A stretch of 7,777 nt of DNA from Anaerolineae bacterium (GCA_026417715.1 JAOACU010000138.1:1-7777), one strand, 5' to 3'; positions 1 to 6,299 are shown, numbered from the stretch's first letter. Numbers and translations: made by a program. The notes: generated by a model from the letters alone, not told the origin.

Positions 1-1
1 A

Positions 2-214
2 AATTTGATGGTTGCGCTGGAGACCCATCCACACGTGATAGATCGCGTAATCCTCGAACGCGCGCGGCGGCTGGTCGTTGACGAGCGCGCGCTCTTGCGC
101 GATCTCATCAAGACTGCGCCGCTGGAACGCGCGCGCCGCAACGCCGAGACGCTGTATCAACTTTCTGAAACGTGGCTTCCCCTGATCAATCGGTTGCTCG
201 ATCAAGCGCGTTAG
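2..214 (+). CDS. C-terminal fragment of an unrecognised protein
   Basis: The reading frame is open from the left edge of the window to a TAG stop, so only the last 70 or so residues are visible and the true start lies outside. The fragment is rich in Arg, Leu and Glu, and reads as amphipathic helices with no Cys, no membrane segment and no motif I recognise. Visible stretches include HVIDRVILERARRLVVDE and LYQLSETWLPLINRLLDQAR. The codon use (many GCG, CGC and CTG) matches the neighbouring genes, which supports real coding. The stop codon runs directly into a heptamer repeat. A TTG/ATG pair at 5-10 could be taken as a start, but the frame is open upstream of it, so I treat this as a truncated 3' end. 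No function can be assigned. Confidence 0.55.
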   Translation, partial: NLMVALETHPHVIDRVILERARRLVVDERALLRDLIKTAPLERARRNAETLYQLSETWLPLINRLLDQAR

Positions 215-258
215 AGGACGGAGGACGAAAGACGAACGACGGAGGACGAAGGACAAAA
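214..258. repeat. Tandem 7-bp repeat (unit RAGGACG), about six copies
   Basis: Reading from 214 there are six consecutive heptamers: gaggacg, gaggacg, aaagacg, aacgacg, gaggacg, aaggaca. Their consensus is RAGGACG. The array begins at the last base of the upstream TAG stop and fills most of the spacer before the GGDEF gene. Heptamer spacer arrays are known from other bacteria (the STRR repeats of filamentous cyanobacteria are the familiar example). No role is evident here, and it lies upstream of the putative promoter at 293-321. Confidence 0.8.
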
Positions 259-292
259 GTATGCTAATGGCTGTCGGTGGTCAGTCGCGCGC

Positions 293-321
293 GTGACGAA
301 TTTTCCGAATGTGAATATAAT
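293..321 (+). promoter_or_regulatory. Sigma70-type promoter of the GGDEF gene, probably giving a leaderless mRNA
   Basis: A perfect -10 box TATAAT lies at 316-321. A -35-like GTGACG at 293-298 (4 of 6 matches to TTGACA) is separated from it by exactly 17 bp. Only six bases (322-327) separate the -10 box from the ATG at 328, so transcription would start at or next to the A of the start codon. No Shine-Dalgarno sequence is present between 300 and 327. Both facts fit a leaderless transcript, in which the -10 box takes the place usually held by the ribosome binding site. Confidence 0.7.
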
Positions 322-327
322 TACGGT

Positions 328-1971
328 ATGACCATCGAAATTCGTCGGATGGAACGTATTCTGGCGATCAGCCAAGAACTGATTTCCACCTCCTCGCTCG
401 AAACCATCCTGCACAATATCGTCCAAGCCGCTACCGAATTGACGGACTGCGAGTCGGCGGCGATTCTGCTCTTGGACGAGAACACACCCAACACCTTGCG
501 TTTTGCCGCTGTCGCGCTGTACGAAGATCGCCTGTTCGATATTCCTGTACCGATTGACGCATCCATCGCTGGCGCCGCGTTCATTCACGATCAGCCCATC
601 ATCGTAAACGATGCGCAGAACGATCCTCGCTATTATGCACGCGTGGGCGATCTGATTGGCTATCACGCGCGTTCGCTCCTTGCTGTGCCACTCAAATTCC
701 AAGATCGTAAAATCGGTGTACTCGAAGCGGAAAACAAAAGGAATGCTCAACCTTTTGATGAAACCGATGCACAGGTCTTGACGGCACTTGCAGTCCAAGC
801 CACCATCGCCATTGAAAACGCACGCCAAGTGACGCGATACAAACAACTGGCACAAAGTGAGCAAGCCGAGCGCCAGATGGCAGAAGCGCTCCATCAAGCC
901 AGTAGCGCGTTTAGTAGTACGCTCGATTACGATCAAGTCATTGACCGCATCCTCGAACAAGTTGGACAGGTGATTCCCCACGACACCAGCAATGTGATGA
1001 TCATTGAAGAAGGAAACCTTGTGCGTGTGTTTCGTGGGCGCGGTTATGCGCGCTTTGGTACGTTGGAAACACTGACAGAAACAACGTTGGATATTGCCCG
1101 CGTGCCTATTTTTCAAAAAATGCGCGTTACGCGTCAACCGGTTGTCGTGCCCGATGTCACCCAAGAGGCGGACTGGGTGTATTCACGTCCCGAACACCAG
1201 TGGATCCGCTCGTATGTCGGCGCGCCGATCATCATTGGCGATCAGGTGATTGGTTTCTTGAATGTGAACAGTGCGACCGTCAACGCGTATGGTCAGATTG
1301 ATGCTACGCGATTGCAAACATTTGCCTATCACGCCGCCGTCGCAATTGCCAATGCACGACTGTATCAGCAAGCGCAAAAAGAAATTACAGAACGCATCCA
1401 AGCCCAAGCCGCGTTACAACAAGAGCGCGATCATCTGGAAGAAATCGTCCAAGAACGCACCGCCGAACTGCACCAACTCGCCATCACCGATCCATTGACC
1501 GTCACCTTCAATCGGCGTCATTTTGCCATTCTGGGTGAGCAGATGTTCCAGCACGCGCGACGCTATCAACATCCGCTCGCCGCGCTGATGCTGGATATTG
1601 ATCATTTCAAGAAGATCAATGATCGTTACGGTCACGCCGTCGGCGATCTCGTGTTGAAAAAGTTGGCAGAGTATCTGCACAATAATTTGCGCGCGGCAGA
1701 TGTGTTAGGTCGTTACGGTGGTGAAGAGTTCGTTGTCCTGATGCCTGAAACCGATTTGAAGACAGCGCGGCAAATCGCTGAACGCTTGTGTCACGGTATT
1801 CGCGCGCTGACGACAGACACCTTGCGTGGACCATTGCGTTTTACCGTGAGTATCGGTGTAGCGGCACTCAACCCAACCCATGACGCGACGTTGGATGAAT
1901 TGATTCAACGCGCCGATCGAGCGATGTACGCTGCCAAACAACGGGGGCGCAACCGGGTTTGTGCATACTAG
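328..1971 (+). CDS. GAF-GAF-GGDEF protein, probable diguanylate cyclase
   Basis: This 547-aa soluble protein probably makes cyclic di-GMP from two GTP in response to ligands bound by two GAF domains. GAF 1 covers about residues 15-166 and GAF 2 about 185-345. A coiled coil rich in Glu and Gln follows (about 346-385), then a GGDEF domain (386-547). In the GGDEF domain the active-site loop is GGEEF (464-468), the metal-binding segment reads LDIDHFKKIND, and the inhibitory I-site RAAD (455-458) lies exactly five residues before GGEEF. The domain should therefore be active and subject to product inhibition. One oddity is that the usual DxLTGLxNRR entry motif reads DPLTVTFNRR (388-397), losing the conserved Gly. 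There is no membrane segment or signal peptide. I chose ATG 328 over the in-frame GTG at 277 because the GAF-type helix starts there and the -10 box lies just upstream. The gene is monocistronic and converges on the LOG-family gene. Confidence 0.9.
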   Translation: MTIEIRRMERILAISQELISTSSLETILHNIVQAATELTDCESAAILLLDENTPNTLRFAAVALYEDRLFDIPVPIDASIAGAAFIHDQPIIVNDAQNDPRYYARVGDLIGYHARSLLAVPLKFQDRKIGVLEAENKRNAQPFDETDAQVLTALAVQATIAIENARQVTRYKQLAQSEQAERQMAEALHQASSAFSSTLDYDQVIDRILEQVGQVIPHDTSNVMIIEEGNLVRVFRGRGYARFGTLETLTETTLDIARVPIFQKMRVTRQPVVVPDVTQEADWVYSRPEHQWIRSYVGAPIIIGDQVIGFLNVNSATVNAYGQIDATRLQTFAYHAAVAIANARLYQQAQKEITERIQAQAALQQERDHLEEIVQERTAELHQLAITDPLTVTFNRRHFAILGEQMFQHARRYQHPLAALMLDIDHFKKINDRYGHAVGDLVLKKLAEYLHNNLRAADVLGRYGGEEFVVLMPETDLKTARQIAERLCHGIRALTTDTLRGPLRFTVSIGVAALNPTHDATLDELIQRADRAMYAAKQRGRNRVCAY

Positions 1972-2037
1972 ACATTACGCGGAATGATTTACGCTCGCTA
2001 CGAACACAAAGGTCACAAAAAATCGCGTAAACTTTAA
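1969..2037. repeat. Degenerate, internally deleted copy of the dispersed inverted-repeat element
   Basis: The stretch 1969-2024 aligns along its length, with scattered mismatches and a two-base gap, to 6175-6234 inside the larger element. Shared blocks are TAGACATTA, GCGGAAT, GATTTACG and AAGGTCAC. The following tcgcgtaaactttaa (2023-2037) resembles that element's right arm tcgcataaagtctaa (12 of 15 positions), as if the central part had been deleted. The repeat begins with the TAG stop codon of the GGDEF gene. Whether it moved in or is an ancestral spacer sequence cannot be told from one genome window. Confidence 0.6.
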
Positions 2038-2042
2038 AAACA

Positions 2043-2082
2043 AATTCGGGGACGCTCTAACGACCGTCCCCGAATTGTTTTT
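2043..2082. terminator. Bidirectional intrinsic terminator between convergent genes
   Basis: A perfect 12-bp stem pairs AATTCGGGGACG (2043-2054) with CGTCCCCGAATT (2065-2076) around a 10-nt loop. On the plus strand it is followed by GTTTTT (2077-2082), and on the minus strand by TGTTTTTAAAG, so it can end the GGDEF transcript and the minus-strand operon alike. The TAG stop of the LOG gene (2057-2059) sits in the loop, and one stem arm encodes most of that protein's last residues (QFGDG). Confidence 0.88.
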
Positions 2083-2608
2083 CGAGTATCTGAACCGCTT
2101 GTTCGGGAGTCTCGACGATCTGCAACACCTCGATTTCATCCTCCATCACGACTAAATGCTCGCGCAGCGCGCGCAAGACGTGCGCCCACGCGTGACCCAA
2201 CAACACGATGGGTTTACGTTGCCGCGCATCAATCTTGGCAAAGTTCCACACCAACGCGAATTCCGCCAGCGTCCCCATACTCCCTTTGAGCACGATGAAC
2301 GCGTCCGCGCGTCGTTGCATCTCGCGAATGCGCGTGTACAAATCGGGTGCGACGAATGTTTCATCGAGGTATGGGTTGGGCGTCAGTTCGCCAAACTCGC
2401 GCGAGAGCATTCCGATTGTACGACCGCCGGCTTCGCGCGCGCCGCGCGCCGAGGCTTCCATCGTCCCTTGATAGCCACCATTCATAACCACAAAGCCGTG
2501 TTGCGCCAAGAGTTTGCCCAGCGCGTACGCTTCGGCGTACTCGGCACTGTGCGTGGGCACGCGCGAACTACCAAAGACAGCAACGATACGTGGTCTATTC
2601 GGGGACAC
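2057..2608 (-). CDS. LOG-family (lysine decarboxylase-like Rossmann fold) nucleotide hydrolase
   Basis: This 183-aa cytosolic Rossmann-fold protein belongs to the LOG/SLOG superfamily. Characterised members release the base from nucleoside 5'-monophosphates, for example cytokinin riboside monophosphates; others bind nucleotide-like ligands. Visible features are IVAVFGSSR (8-16), the glycine loop NGGYQGTM (43-50), RIREMQRRADAF (93-104) with the usual basic pair, and GTLAEF (112-117) holding the catalytic-type Glu116. The family's PGGxGTxxE signature is altered to KGSMGTLAE, losing both the Pro and the second Gly, so its activity or substrate may differ. The GTG start is preferred because GAGGAG lies seven bases upstream; the in-frame ATG at 2626 lacks such a site. 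It overlaps the preceding ParB-like gene by 14 nt and is the last gene of its operon, with its stop inside the terminator loop. Confidence 0.85.
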   Translation of the reverse strand: MSPNRPRIVAVFGSSRVPTHSAEYAEAYALGKLLAQHGFVVMNGGYQGTMEASARGAREAGGRTIGMLSREFGELTPNPYLDETFVAPDLYTRIREMQRRADAFIVLKGSMGTLAEFALVWNFAKIDARQRKPIVLLGHAWAHVLRALREHLVVMEDEIEVLQIVETPEQAVQILEKQFGDGR

Positions 2609-3575
2609 GGCGCAACTCCTCAACATCGGTAGCAGATGCACCAAACATTTCGAGCATCGGCTTGAGTGTTTCTCCTTCCAAAAATTCGGTGACGGCTTGC
2701 TTTGCCGCATTCAACAGACGTTTGTCCAAACGCTGACTGTAGTGTTCGGCAAAATCTACAGCGGCTTGTTCCAAATCTACATCCTGATTCTGTTCGTGCA
2801 AAAAATAGTGATGGTCGGTGATCCAGAGATACAAATCGGCTTCGGTGCGATTCGGAAAATCGTTCAGGATGTTGTGCTCACGAATTGCTTGCACGACGGG
2901 CAAGTACACATTGTCGTACCAACTTGCCACTGCCTCTTCCCACGCGATTTTGCGTTGGCGCTCTTCACCGAGAAAATAACGATGCACCGCGATATGCTCG
3001 ATCAAGCGCGCGTAACTGCCCGGTTCCGAGAATCGAATGTTGTGATCGGGGCGCAGTTTATCGAGTCGCGTCTTTTCGATGAAATCGGCGTACTCGCCAA
3101 CGATTTCCAAATCGGCAACAGTAAGGTCGGGAGTAATCGGCACGCGCGTCTTGACCTCGATGACTTCGGCTTCGATGAACTCTTGTCCTTTTTCGCGCGC
3201 GACGCTGATGCGATGATGCCCATCGCGCACAAAGTATGCATCGCCGACTTTGTACAATTGCACTGGCGGCAAGTGAATGTCCTCGTACCACGCTTCGTCC
3301 ACCTTGCGCCAGCGCGCTTGGATGCGATCACTTGTCGGCAAAAACGCACGATCGAAATCGTGAAAGCGCAAAGTCGCCGTGCCGATGATTTTATCGAGCG
3401 GAACAGTTTGCACGCCGCGATAACTTTCACCCAACGTCTTGAGCGAACGTTTGACTTGCTCGAATGAAACGAGTTCGTTGGGACGCCGCGAAAACATCGC
3501 GGCGATTTCGCGCCAGAACGCCTTGCGCCGCGCTTTGTTAAAATCGGCAATCGTTTTTTGAGCCAAGTTATTCAT
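2595..3575 (-). CDS. ParB-box / DUF4032-like protein of unknown function
   Basis: This protein has 326 residues. Its N-terminal half carries a ParB-like segment, PPVQLYKVGDAYFVRDGHHR (residues 103-122) followed by ISVAREKG. The DGHHRxxxAR signature is shared by ParB and sulfiredoxin-fold proteins. The C-terminal half has an aromatic, acidic region (about 210-265) with WYDNVYLPVV, DFPNRTEADLYLW and TDHHYFLHE, which recalls DUF4032-type proteins found beside ParB-like domains; I am less sure of that name. There is no obvious helix-turn-helix, so it need not be a partition protein. It could be a nucleotide-binding or nuclease-fold enzyme. ATG 3575 overlaps the TGA of the upstream phosphoesterase gene (ATGA), with AGAGGA just upstream as ribosome binding site. 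The longer open frame to 3743 is unlikely because it lies inside that gene. Confidence 0.75.
   Translation of the reverse strand: MNNLAQKTIADFNKARRKAFWREIAAMFSRRPNELVSFEQVKRSLKTLGESYRGVQTVPLDKIIGTATLRFHDFDRAFLPTSDRIQARWRKVDEAWYEDIHLPPVQLYKVGDAYFVRDGHHRISVAREKGQEFIEAEVIEVKTRVPITPDLTVADLEIVGEYADFIEKTRLDKLRPDHNIRFSEPGSYARLIEHIAVHRYFLGEERQRKIAWEEAVASWYDNVYLPVVQAIREHNILNDFPNRTEADLYLWITDHHYFLHEQNQDVDLEQAAVDFAEHYSQRLDKRLLNAAKQAVTEFLEGETLKPMLEMFGASATDVEELRRVPE
2616..2621 (-). promoter_or_regulatory. Shine-Dalgarno site (GAGGAG) that fixes the GTG start of the LOG gene
   Basis: On the minus strand GAGGAG is followed by seven bases and then GTG at 2608. The site lies inside the last codons of the upstream ParB-like gene, so ribosomes finishing that gene could reinitiate here. 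Confidence 0.75.
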
Positions 3576-4204
3576 CGTTCCTCTTTGCGACGCGATGCCA
3601 CAATCGGAATGTCGAGAATTTTGTAACCCACTGTGTTGACAATCGTCGTTGCACCGCGCGTCGTGATCGTTTCGGTGCGTTTGTCGTAGATGTGCGTGTG
3701 ACCGTGAATCAGATAGCGCGGTTGATAATGTTCGATGAACCAACGAAACGCTTTGAAACCACGATGCGCGTAATCCGCGCCATCGTGGATTTGGTACGGC
3801 GGCGCGTGAGTAATCAGCACATCGAGGTAACGACCATAGCGCGCCTTGTTGAGTAACAACGCGGGTGTGAGTGCGGCAATATGCGCGCGCATTTCGTTTT
3901 CGGTGTACTGAAAATGCGGTTTGCTGTTGTAGCGTTGCGCGCCTTCCAAGCCGGCAATCAGCAAACCCTTGTATTCCACCACGCGCAAATTCACATTCTC
4001 GCCACCTTCGGGAGGACGTTCGGCGTTATCGTGATTGCCGAGCACATAGAACATCGGCACATTCAGCATCGAAACGAGATACTCCAAGTACTCGGCGGGC
4101 AAATCACCGCACGCCAAAATCATCTCCACACCTTGCGCGTATTCGCGCACGGCAGGAGTATGCAACACAGGAACGATTTCGTCACTGACCGTGAGCACTT
4201 TCAT
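3572..4204 (-). CDS. Calcineurin-like metallophosphoesterase
   Basis: This 210-aa cytosolic protein has most of the binuclear metal motifs of the calcineurin-like phosphoesterase fold: SDE (7-9), CGDLP (32-36), LGNHDN (55-60), ITHAPP (131-136) and HGHTH (167-171). These predict hydrolysis of a phosphoester, possibly a nucleotide or cyclic nucleotide; the substrate cannot be read from the sequence. The first motif, normally DxH, reads D8-E-I10, so one metal-ligand His is missing. Fold and length are otherwise complete. The start is ATG 4204, which begins the first beta strand (MKVLTVSD). The frame remains open upstream but runs through a palindrome and into proS. No clear Shine-Dalgarno precedes the ATG. 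It is the first of three overlapping genes after proS, joined to the ParB-like gene by a 4-nt ATGA overlap. Confidence 0.87.
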   Translation of the reverse strand: MKVLTVSDEIVPVLHTPAVREYAQGVEMILACGDLPAEYLEYLVSMLNVPMFYVLGNHDNAERPPEGGENVNLRVVEYKGLLIAGLEGAQRYNSKPHFQYTENEMRAHIAALTPALLLNKARYGRYLDVLITHAPPYQIHDGADYAHRGFKAFRWFIEHYQPRYLIHGHTHIYDKRTETITTRGATTIVNTVGYKILDIPIVASRRKEER

Positions 4205-4220
4205 CGTGCATACAACACAA

Positions 4221-4246
4221 CGCCCCGATTCGCGCGAATCGGGGCG
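4221..4246 (-). terminator. Perfect 26-bp palindrome between proS and the phosphoesterase gene (possible leaky terminator)
   Basis: CGCCCCGATTCGC is followed at once by its exact reverse complement. As RNA it would fold into an 11-bp stem with a GCGC loop. On the minus strand it comes 10 bases after the proS stop codon and is followed by TTGTGTTGTATG, a broken T tract. On the plus strand the following bases are not T-rich. The best reading is a weak or attenuating terminator after proS that lets part of the transcription continue. An operator palindrome or an mRNA-processing hairpin are alternatives. Confidence 0.55.
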
Positions 4247-4256
4247 TACTCTCACA

Positions 4257-6023
4257 TTACTTGAACGGTACCTCAACGACTCGCGCGGCAATTTCATCGA
4301 ACAGGATTTTGATTTCACTCTGCACGCGCGCAATCAAATCACTTTCCGAGACGATGACGCTTTCGGCACGGTCACGTCGTTTCATTTCGATTCCACCGGC
4401 TTTGAGCGATCTGCCACCGACAGTCAGACGAATCGGCACGCCAATCAAATCGGCATCGGTGAATTTCACGCCGGGACTTTCGTCACGATCATCGTACAAA
4501 ACTTCGATGTTCGCGGCGATAAGACGTTGATAGATTTGCTCCGCGACTTGATTCACCGATGCATCACCACCGCTCAACGAAACGAGATGCACGTGATACG
4601 GCGCAACGGTGATCGGCATAATCAAACCGTGTTCGTCGTGATGCTCTTCGGCAACGCACGCGAGCAAGCGTCCCGACCCGATGCCGTACGAACCCATCAC
4701 GATGGGTTTTTCGGTGCCATCGGCATCGCGGTACGTTGCGCCGACTGCCGCCGAATAGCGCGTGCCGAGTTTGAAAATGTTACCGACCTCGACGCCACGC
4801 GAGGTGTACAACTCGTTGCCGCATTGAATACACGCATCGCCATCACCAGCGGCGGCAATGTCCGCGACCAATGTAGGTGTGTAATCGCGCGGAACATTCG
4901 TGTTGAGCAGATGATAACCTTCGTCGTTCGCTCCCGCGACCAAGTTGGGCGACGCGGAAATCGAATCGTCCACGATGACAGTCACGCTCTTCAAGCCGAT
5001 AGGCGACGCGTAACCGGGCACTGCACCGACCGCGCGAATTTCGTCATCGGTCGCGGGACGCAACCAATCGGCTTTGAGCGCGTTCGCGAGTTTCGTTTCG
5101 TTCACCTCCATATCGCCGCGAATCACCGCGAACACAAACTCTTCGCGCGTTTCGGTTTCGGTTTTGTGACCGGCAATCATAAACACGGCTTTGGCGGTCT
5201 TGCTTTTGGGAACGCCGAGAAAGTTCGCGAGTTCTTCGATGGTCTTGCAATTCGGCGTGGCGACTTTGGCAAGCGGTTTCAAGTCTTCGGGTGACGCCGG
5301 TTTTTTCGCCGCGCGCGCAATCTGACGATTTGCCGCGTAGCCACAGTGACGACACAACACGAGTGTATCTTCACCGACAGGTGTGAGGTACATAAACTCG
5401 TGTGCCTGCGAACCACCCATCATTCCCACATCCGAACGCACGGCAATCGTGGGCACACCACAGCGATTGAAAATGTTAAAGTACGCTTGATAGTGCGCGC
5501 GATACTGCCGATCCAAACCTTCCTCGTCCAAATCGAGCGAGTACGAGTCTTTCATCGTAAACTCGCGCACGCGAATCAAACCGGCACGCGGACGCGGATC
5601 GTCGCGAAATTTGGTTTGGATGTGATAGACGAGTTGCGGCAGTTGTTTGTACGAACGAATTTCGCTCTTGCACAAATCGGCGACGACTTCTTCGTGTGTC
5701 ATCGCCAAAACCAAATCGCGCTCTTTGCGATCCTTGAACCGCGCCATCTCTGCGCCGATCGAGTACCAACGTCCGGTGGCTTGCCAAATTTCGGCGGGAT
5801 GCACAACGGGCATCGTCATCTCTTGTCCGCCGATGGCGTTCATCTCCTCGCGGAAAATGTTTTCGATTTTGGTGAGTGAACGCTTGGCAAGCGGCAAGTA
5901 CGAGAACAACCCTTGTCCCAATTGACGAATGTAGCCCGCGCGCATCAAGAGTTGCGCGCTGATGGCTTCGGCGCCAGCGGGCGCCTCGCGTAACGTGACG
6001 CCAAAATGTCGCGAGAGTCTCAT
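4257..6023 (-). CDS. proS: Prolyl-tRNA synthetase (bacterial type with INS editing domain)
   Basis: This class II aminoacyl-tRNA synthetase charges tRNA(Pro) with proline in the cytosol. It has 588 residues, close to the usual 570 or so of the bacterial type. The N-terminus LREAPAGAEA, the THEE motif (109-112), class II motif 2 (FRDDPRPRAG and VREFTMKDSYS, 139-162) and motif 3 (GSYGIGSGRLLA, 444-455) are all present. Between motifs 2 and 3 lies the insertion that marks this type, about residues 225-405. It contains a YbaK-like Ala-tRNA(Pro) deacylase domain (GVPKSKTAKAVFMIA) flanked by CRHC (224-227) and CIQC (398-401) pairs. The anticodon-binding domain follows (about 470-588, with DDRDESPGVKF). 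The ATG at 6023 is preceded by TGAGGA nine bases upstream and by a strong promoter. Nothing suggests degradation. Confidence 0.97.
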   Translation of the reverse strand: MRLSRHFGVTLREAPAGAEAISAQLLMRAGYIRQLGQGLFSYLPLAKRSLTKIENIFREEMNAIGGQEMTMPVVHPAEIWQATGRWYSIGAEMARFKDRKERDLVLAMTHEEVVADLCKSEIRSYKQLPQLVYHIQTKFRDDPRPRAGLIRVREFTMKDSYSLDLDEEGLDRQYRAHYQAYFNIFNRCGVPTIAVRSDVGMMGGSQAHEFMYLTPVGEDTLVLCRHCGYAANRQIARAAKKPASPEDLKPLAKVATPNCKTIEELANFLGVPKSKTAKAVFMIAGHKTETETREEFVFAVIRGDMEVNETKLANALKADWLRPATDDEIRAVGAVPGYASPIGLKSVTVIVDDSISASPNLVAGANDEGYHLLNTNVPRDYTPTLVADIAAAGDGDACIQCGNELYTSRGVEVGNIFKLGTRYSAAVGATYRDADGTEKPIVMGSYGIGSGRLLACVAEEHHDEHGLIMPITVAPYHVHLVSLSGGDASVNQVAEQIYQRLIAANIEVLYDDRDESPGVKFTDADLIGVPIRLTVGGRSLKAGGIEMKRRDRAESVIVSESDLIARVQSEIKILFDEIAARVVEVPFK

Positions 6024-6055
6024 AGCGATAATTCCTCAGATGATTTTTATTCGCG

Positions 6056-6084
6056 AGTATAGACGCGGCACGCCGAAAAGTCAA
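6056..6084 (-). promoter_or_regulatory. Promoter of proS (TTGACT-17 bp-TATACT)
   Basis: On the minus strand TTGACT (plus positions 6079-6084) and TATACT (6056-6061) are separated by exactly 17 bp, with five of six matches to consensus in each box. The predicted start near 6049 gives a leader of about 26 nt containing TGAGGA before the proS ATG. The short leader leaves no room for a T-box riboswitch. Confidence 0.82.
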
Positions 6085-6102
6085 ACGCGCGCTGATGAAT
6101 TT

Positions 6103-6119
6103 GGCGACTGCAAGTCGCC
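6103..6119. repeat. Small perfect hairpin upstream of the proS promoter
   Basis: GGCGACT and AGTCGCC pair perfectly around the three bases GCA. No T tract follows on either strand, so it does not look like an intrinsic terminator. It lies about 20 bp upstream of the proS -35 box, so it could be a binding site or a REP-like repeat. Nothing in the sequence decides between these. Confidence 0.5.
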
Positions 6120-6159
6120 GTGCAAAATACTCTAGGCTGACCTGCGGCGGCTGGTAATG

Positions 6160-6299
6160 CACTAGCCGCTACAATAGACATTATGCGGAATAAGGATTTA
6201 CGTCCACTAAGAACACGAAGGTCACGAAGAAATCTTGGTGTTTCTTAGTGTCCTTCGTGGAGAAAAGTTTTTCGCATAAAGTCTAATGAGCGGCTAGTG
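6160..6299. repeat. 140-bp MITE-like inverted-repeat element
   Basis: The ends are perfect 11-bp inverted repeats, CACTAGCCGCT (6160-6170) and AGCGGCTAGTG (6289-6299). The similarity continues inward (TAGACATTATGCG on the left against the complement of CGCATAAAGTCTA on the right). The centre forms a 19-bp arm pair (6214-6232 with 6241-6259, 17 of 19 matching) around an 8-nt loop. The whole piece would fold into one long imperfect hairpin. It encodes no protein, and I see no flanking target duplication. A shortened relative lies at 1969-2037. It occupies most of the roughly 300-bp gene-free stretch between bTHX and proS. A non-autonomous mobile element or a dispersed intergenic repeat are the likely readings. 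Confidence 0.75.

Noticed and set aside
277..327. Upstream GTG start extending the GGDEF protein by 17 residues
   Set aside because: There is no ribosome binding site, and the extension runs through the putative promoter boxes; ATG 328 fits the domain start.
211..1164. Long open frame on the minus strand opposite the GGDEF gene
   Set aside because: It is antisense to a clear two-GAF protein, rich in Cys, His and Arg in the manner of a shadow frame, and has no domain.
2514..3467. 317-codon open frame on the plus strand opposite the ParB-like gene
   Set aside because: The minus strand has conserved motifs, overlaps and ribosome binding sites; the plus frame has none.
4191..5294. 367-codon open frame on the plus strand opposite proS
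   Set aside because: It lies antisense to the well-conserved proS, and its composition (His, Arg, Asn-rich) is that of a complementary frame.
6024..6055. T-box riboswitch in the proS leader
   Set aside because: The predicted leader is only about 26 nt, far too short for a T-box.
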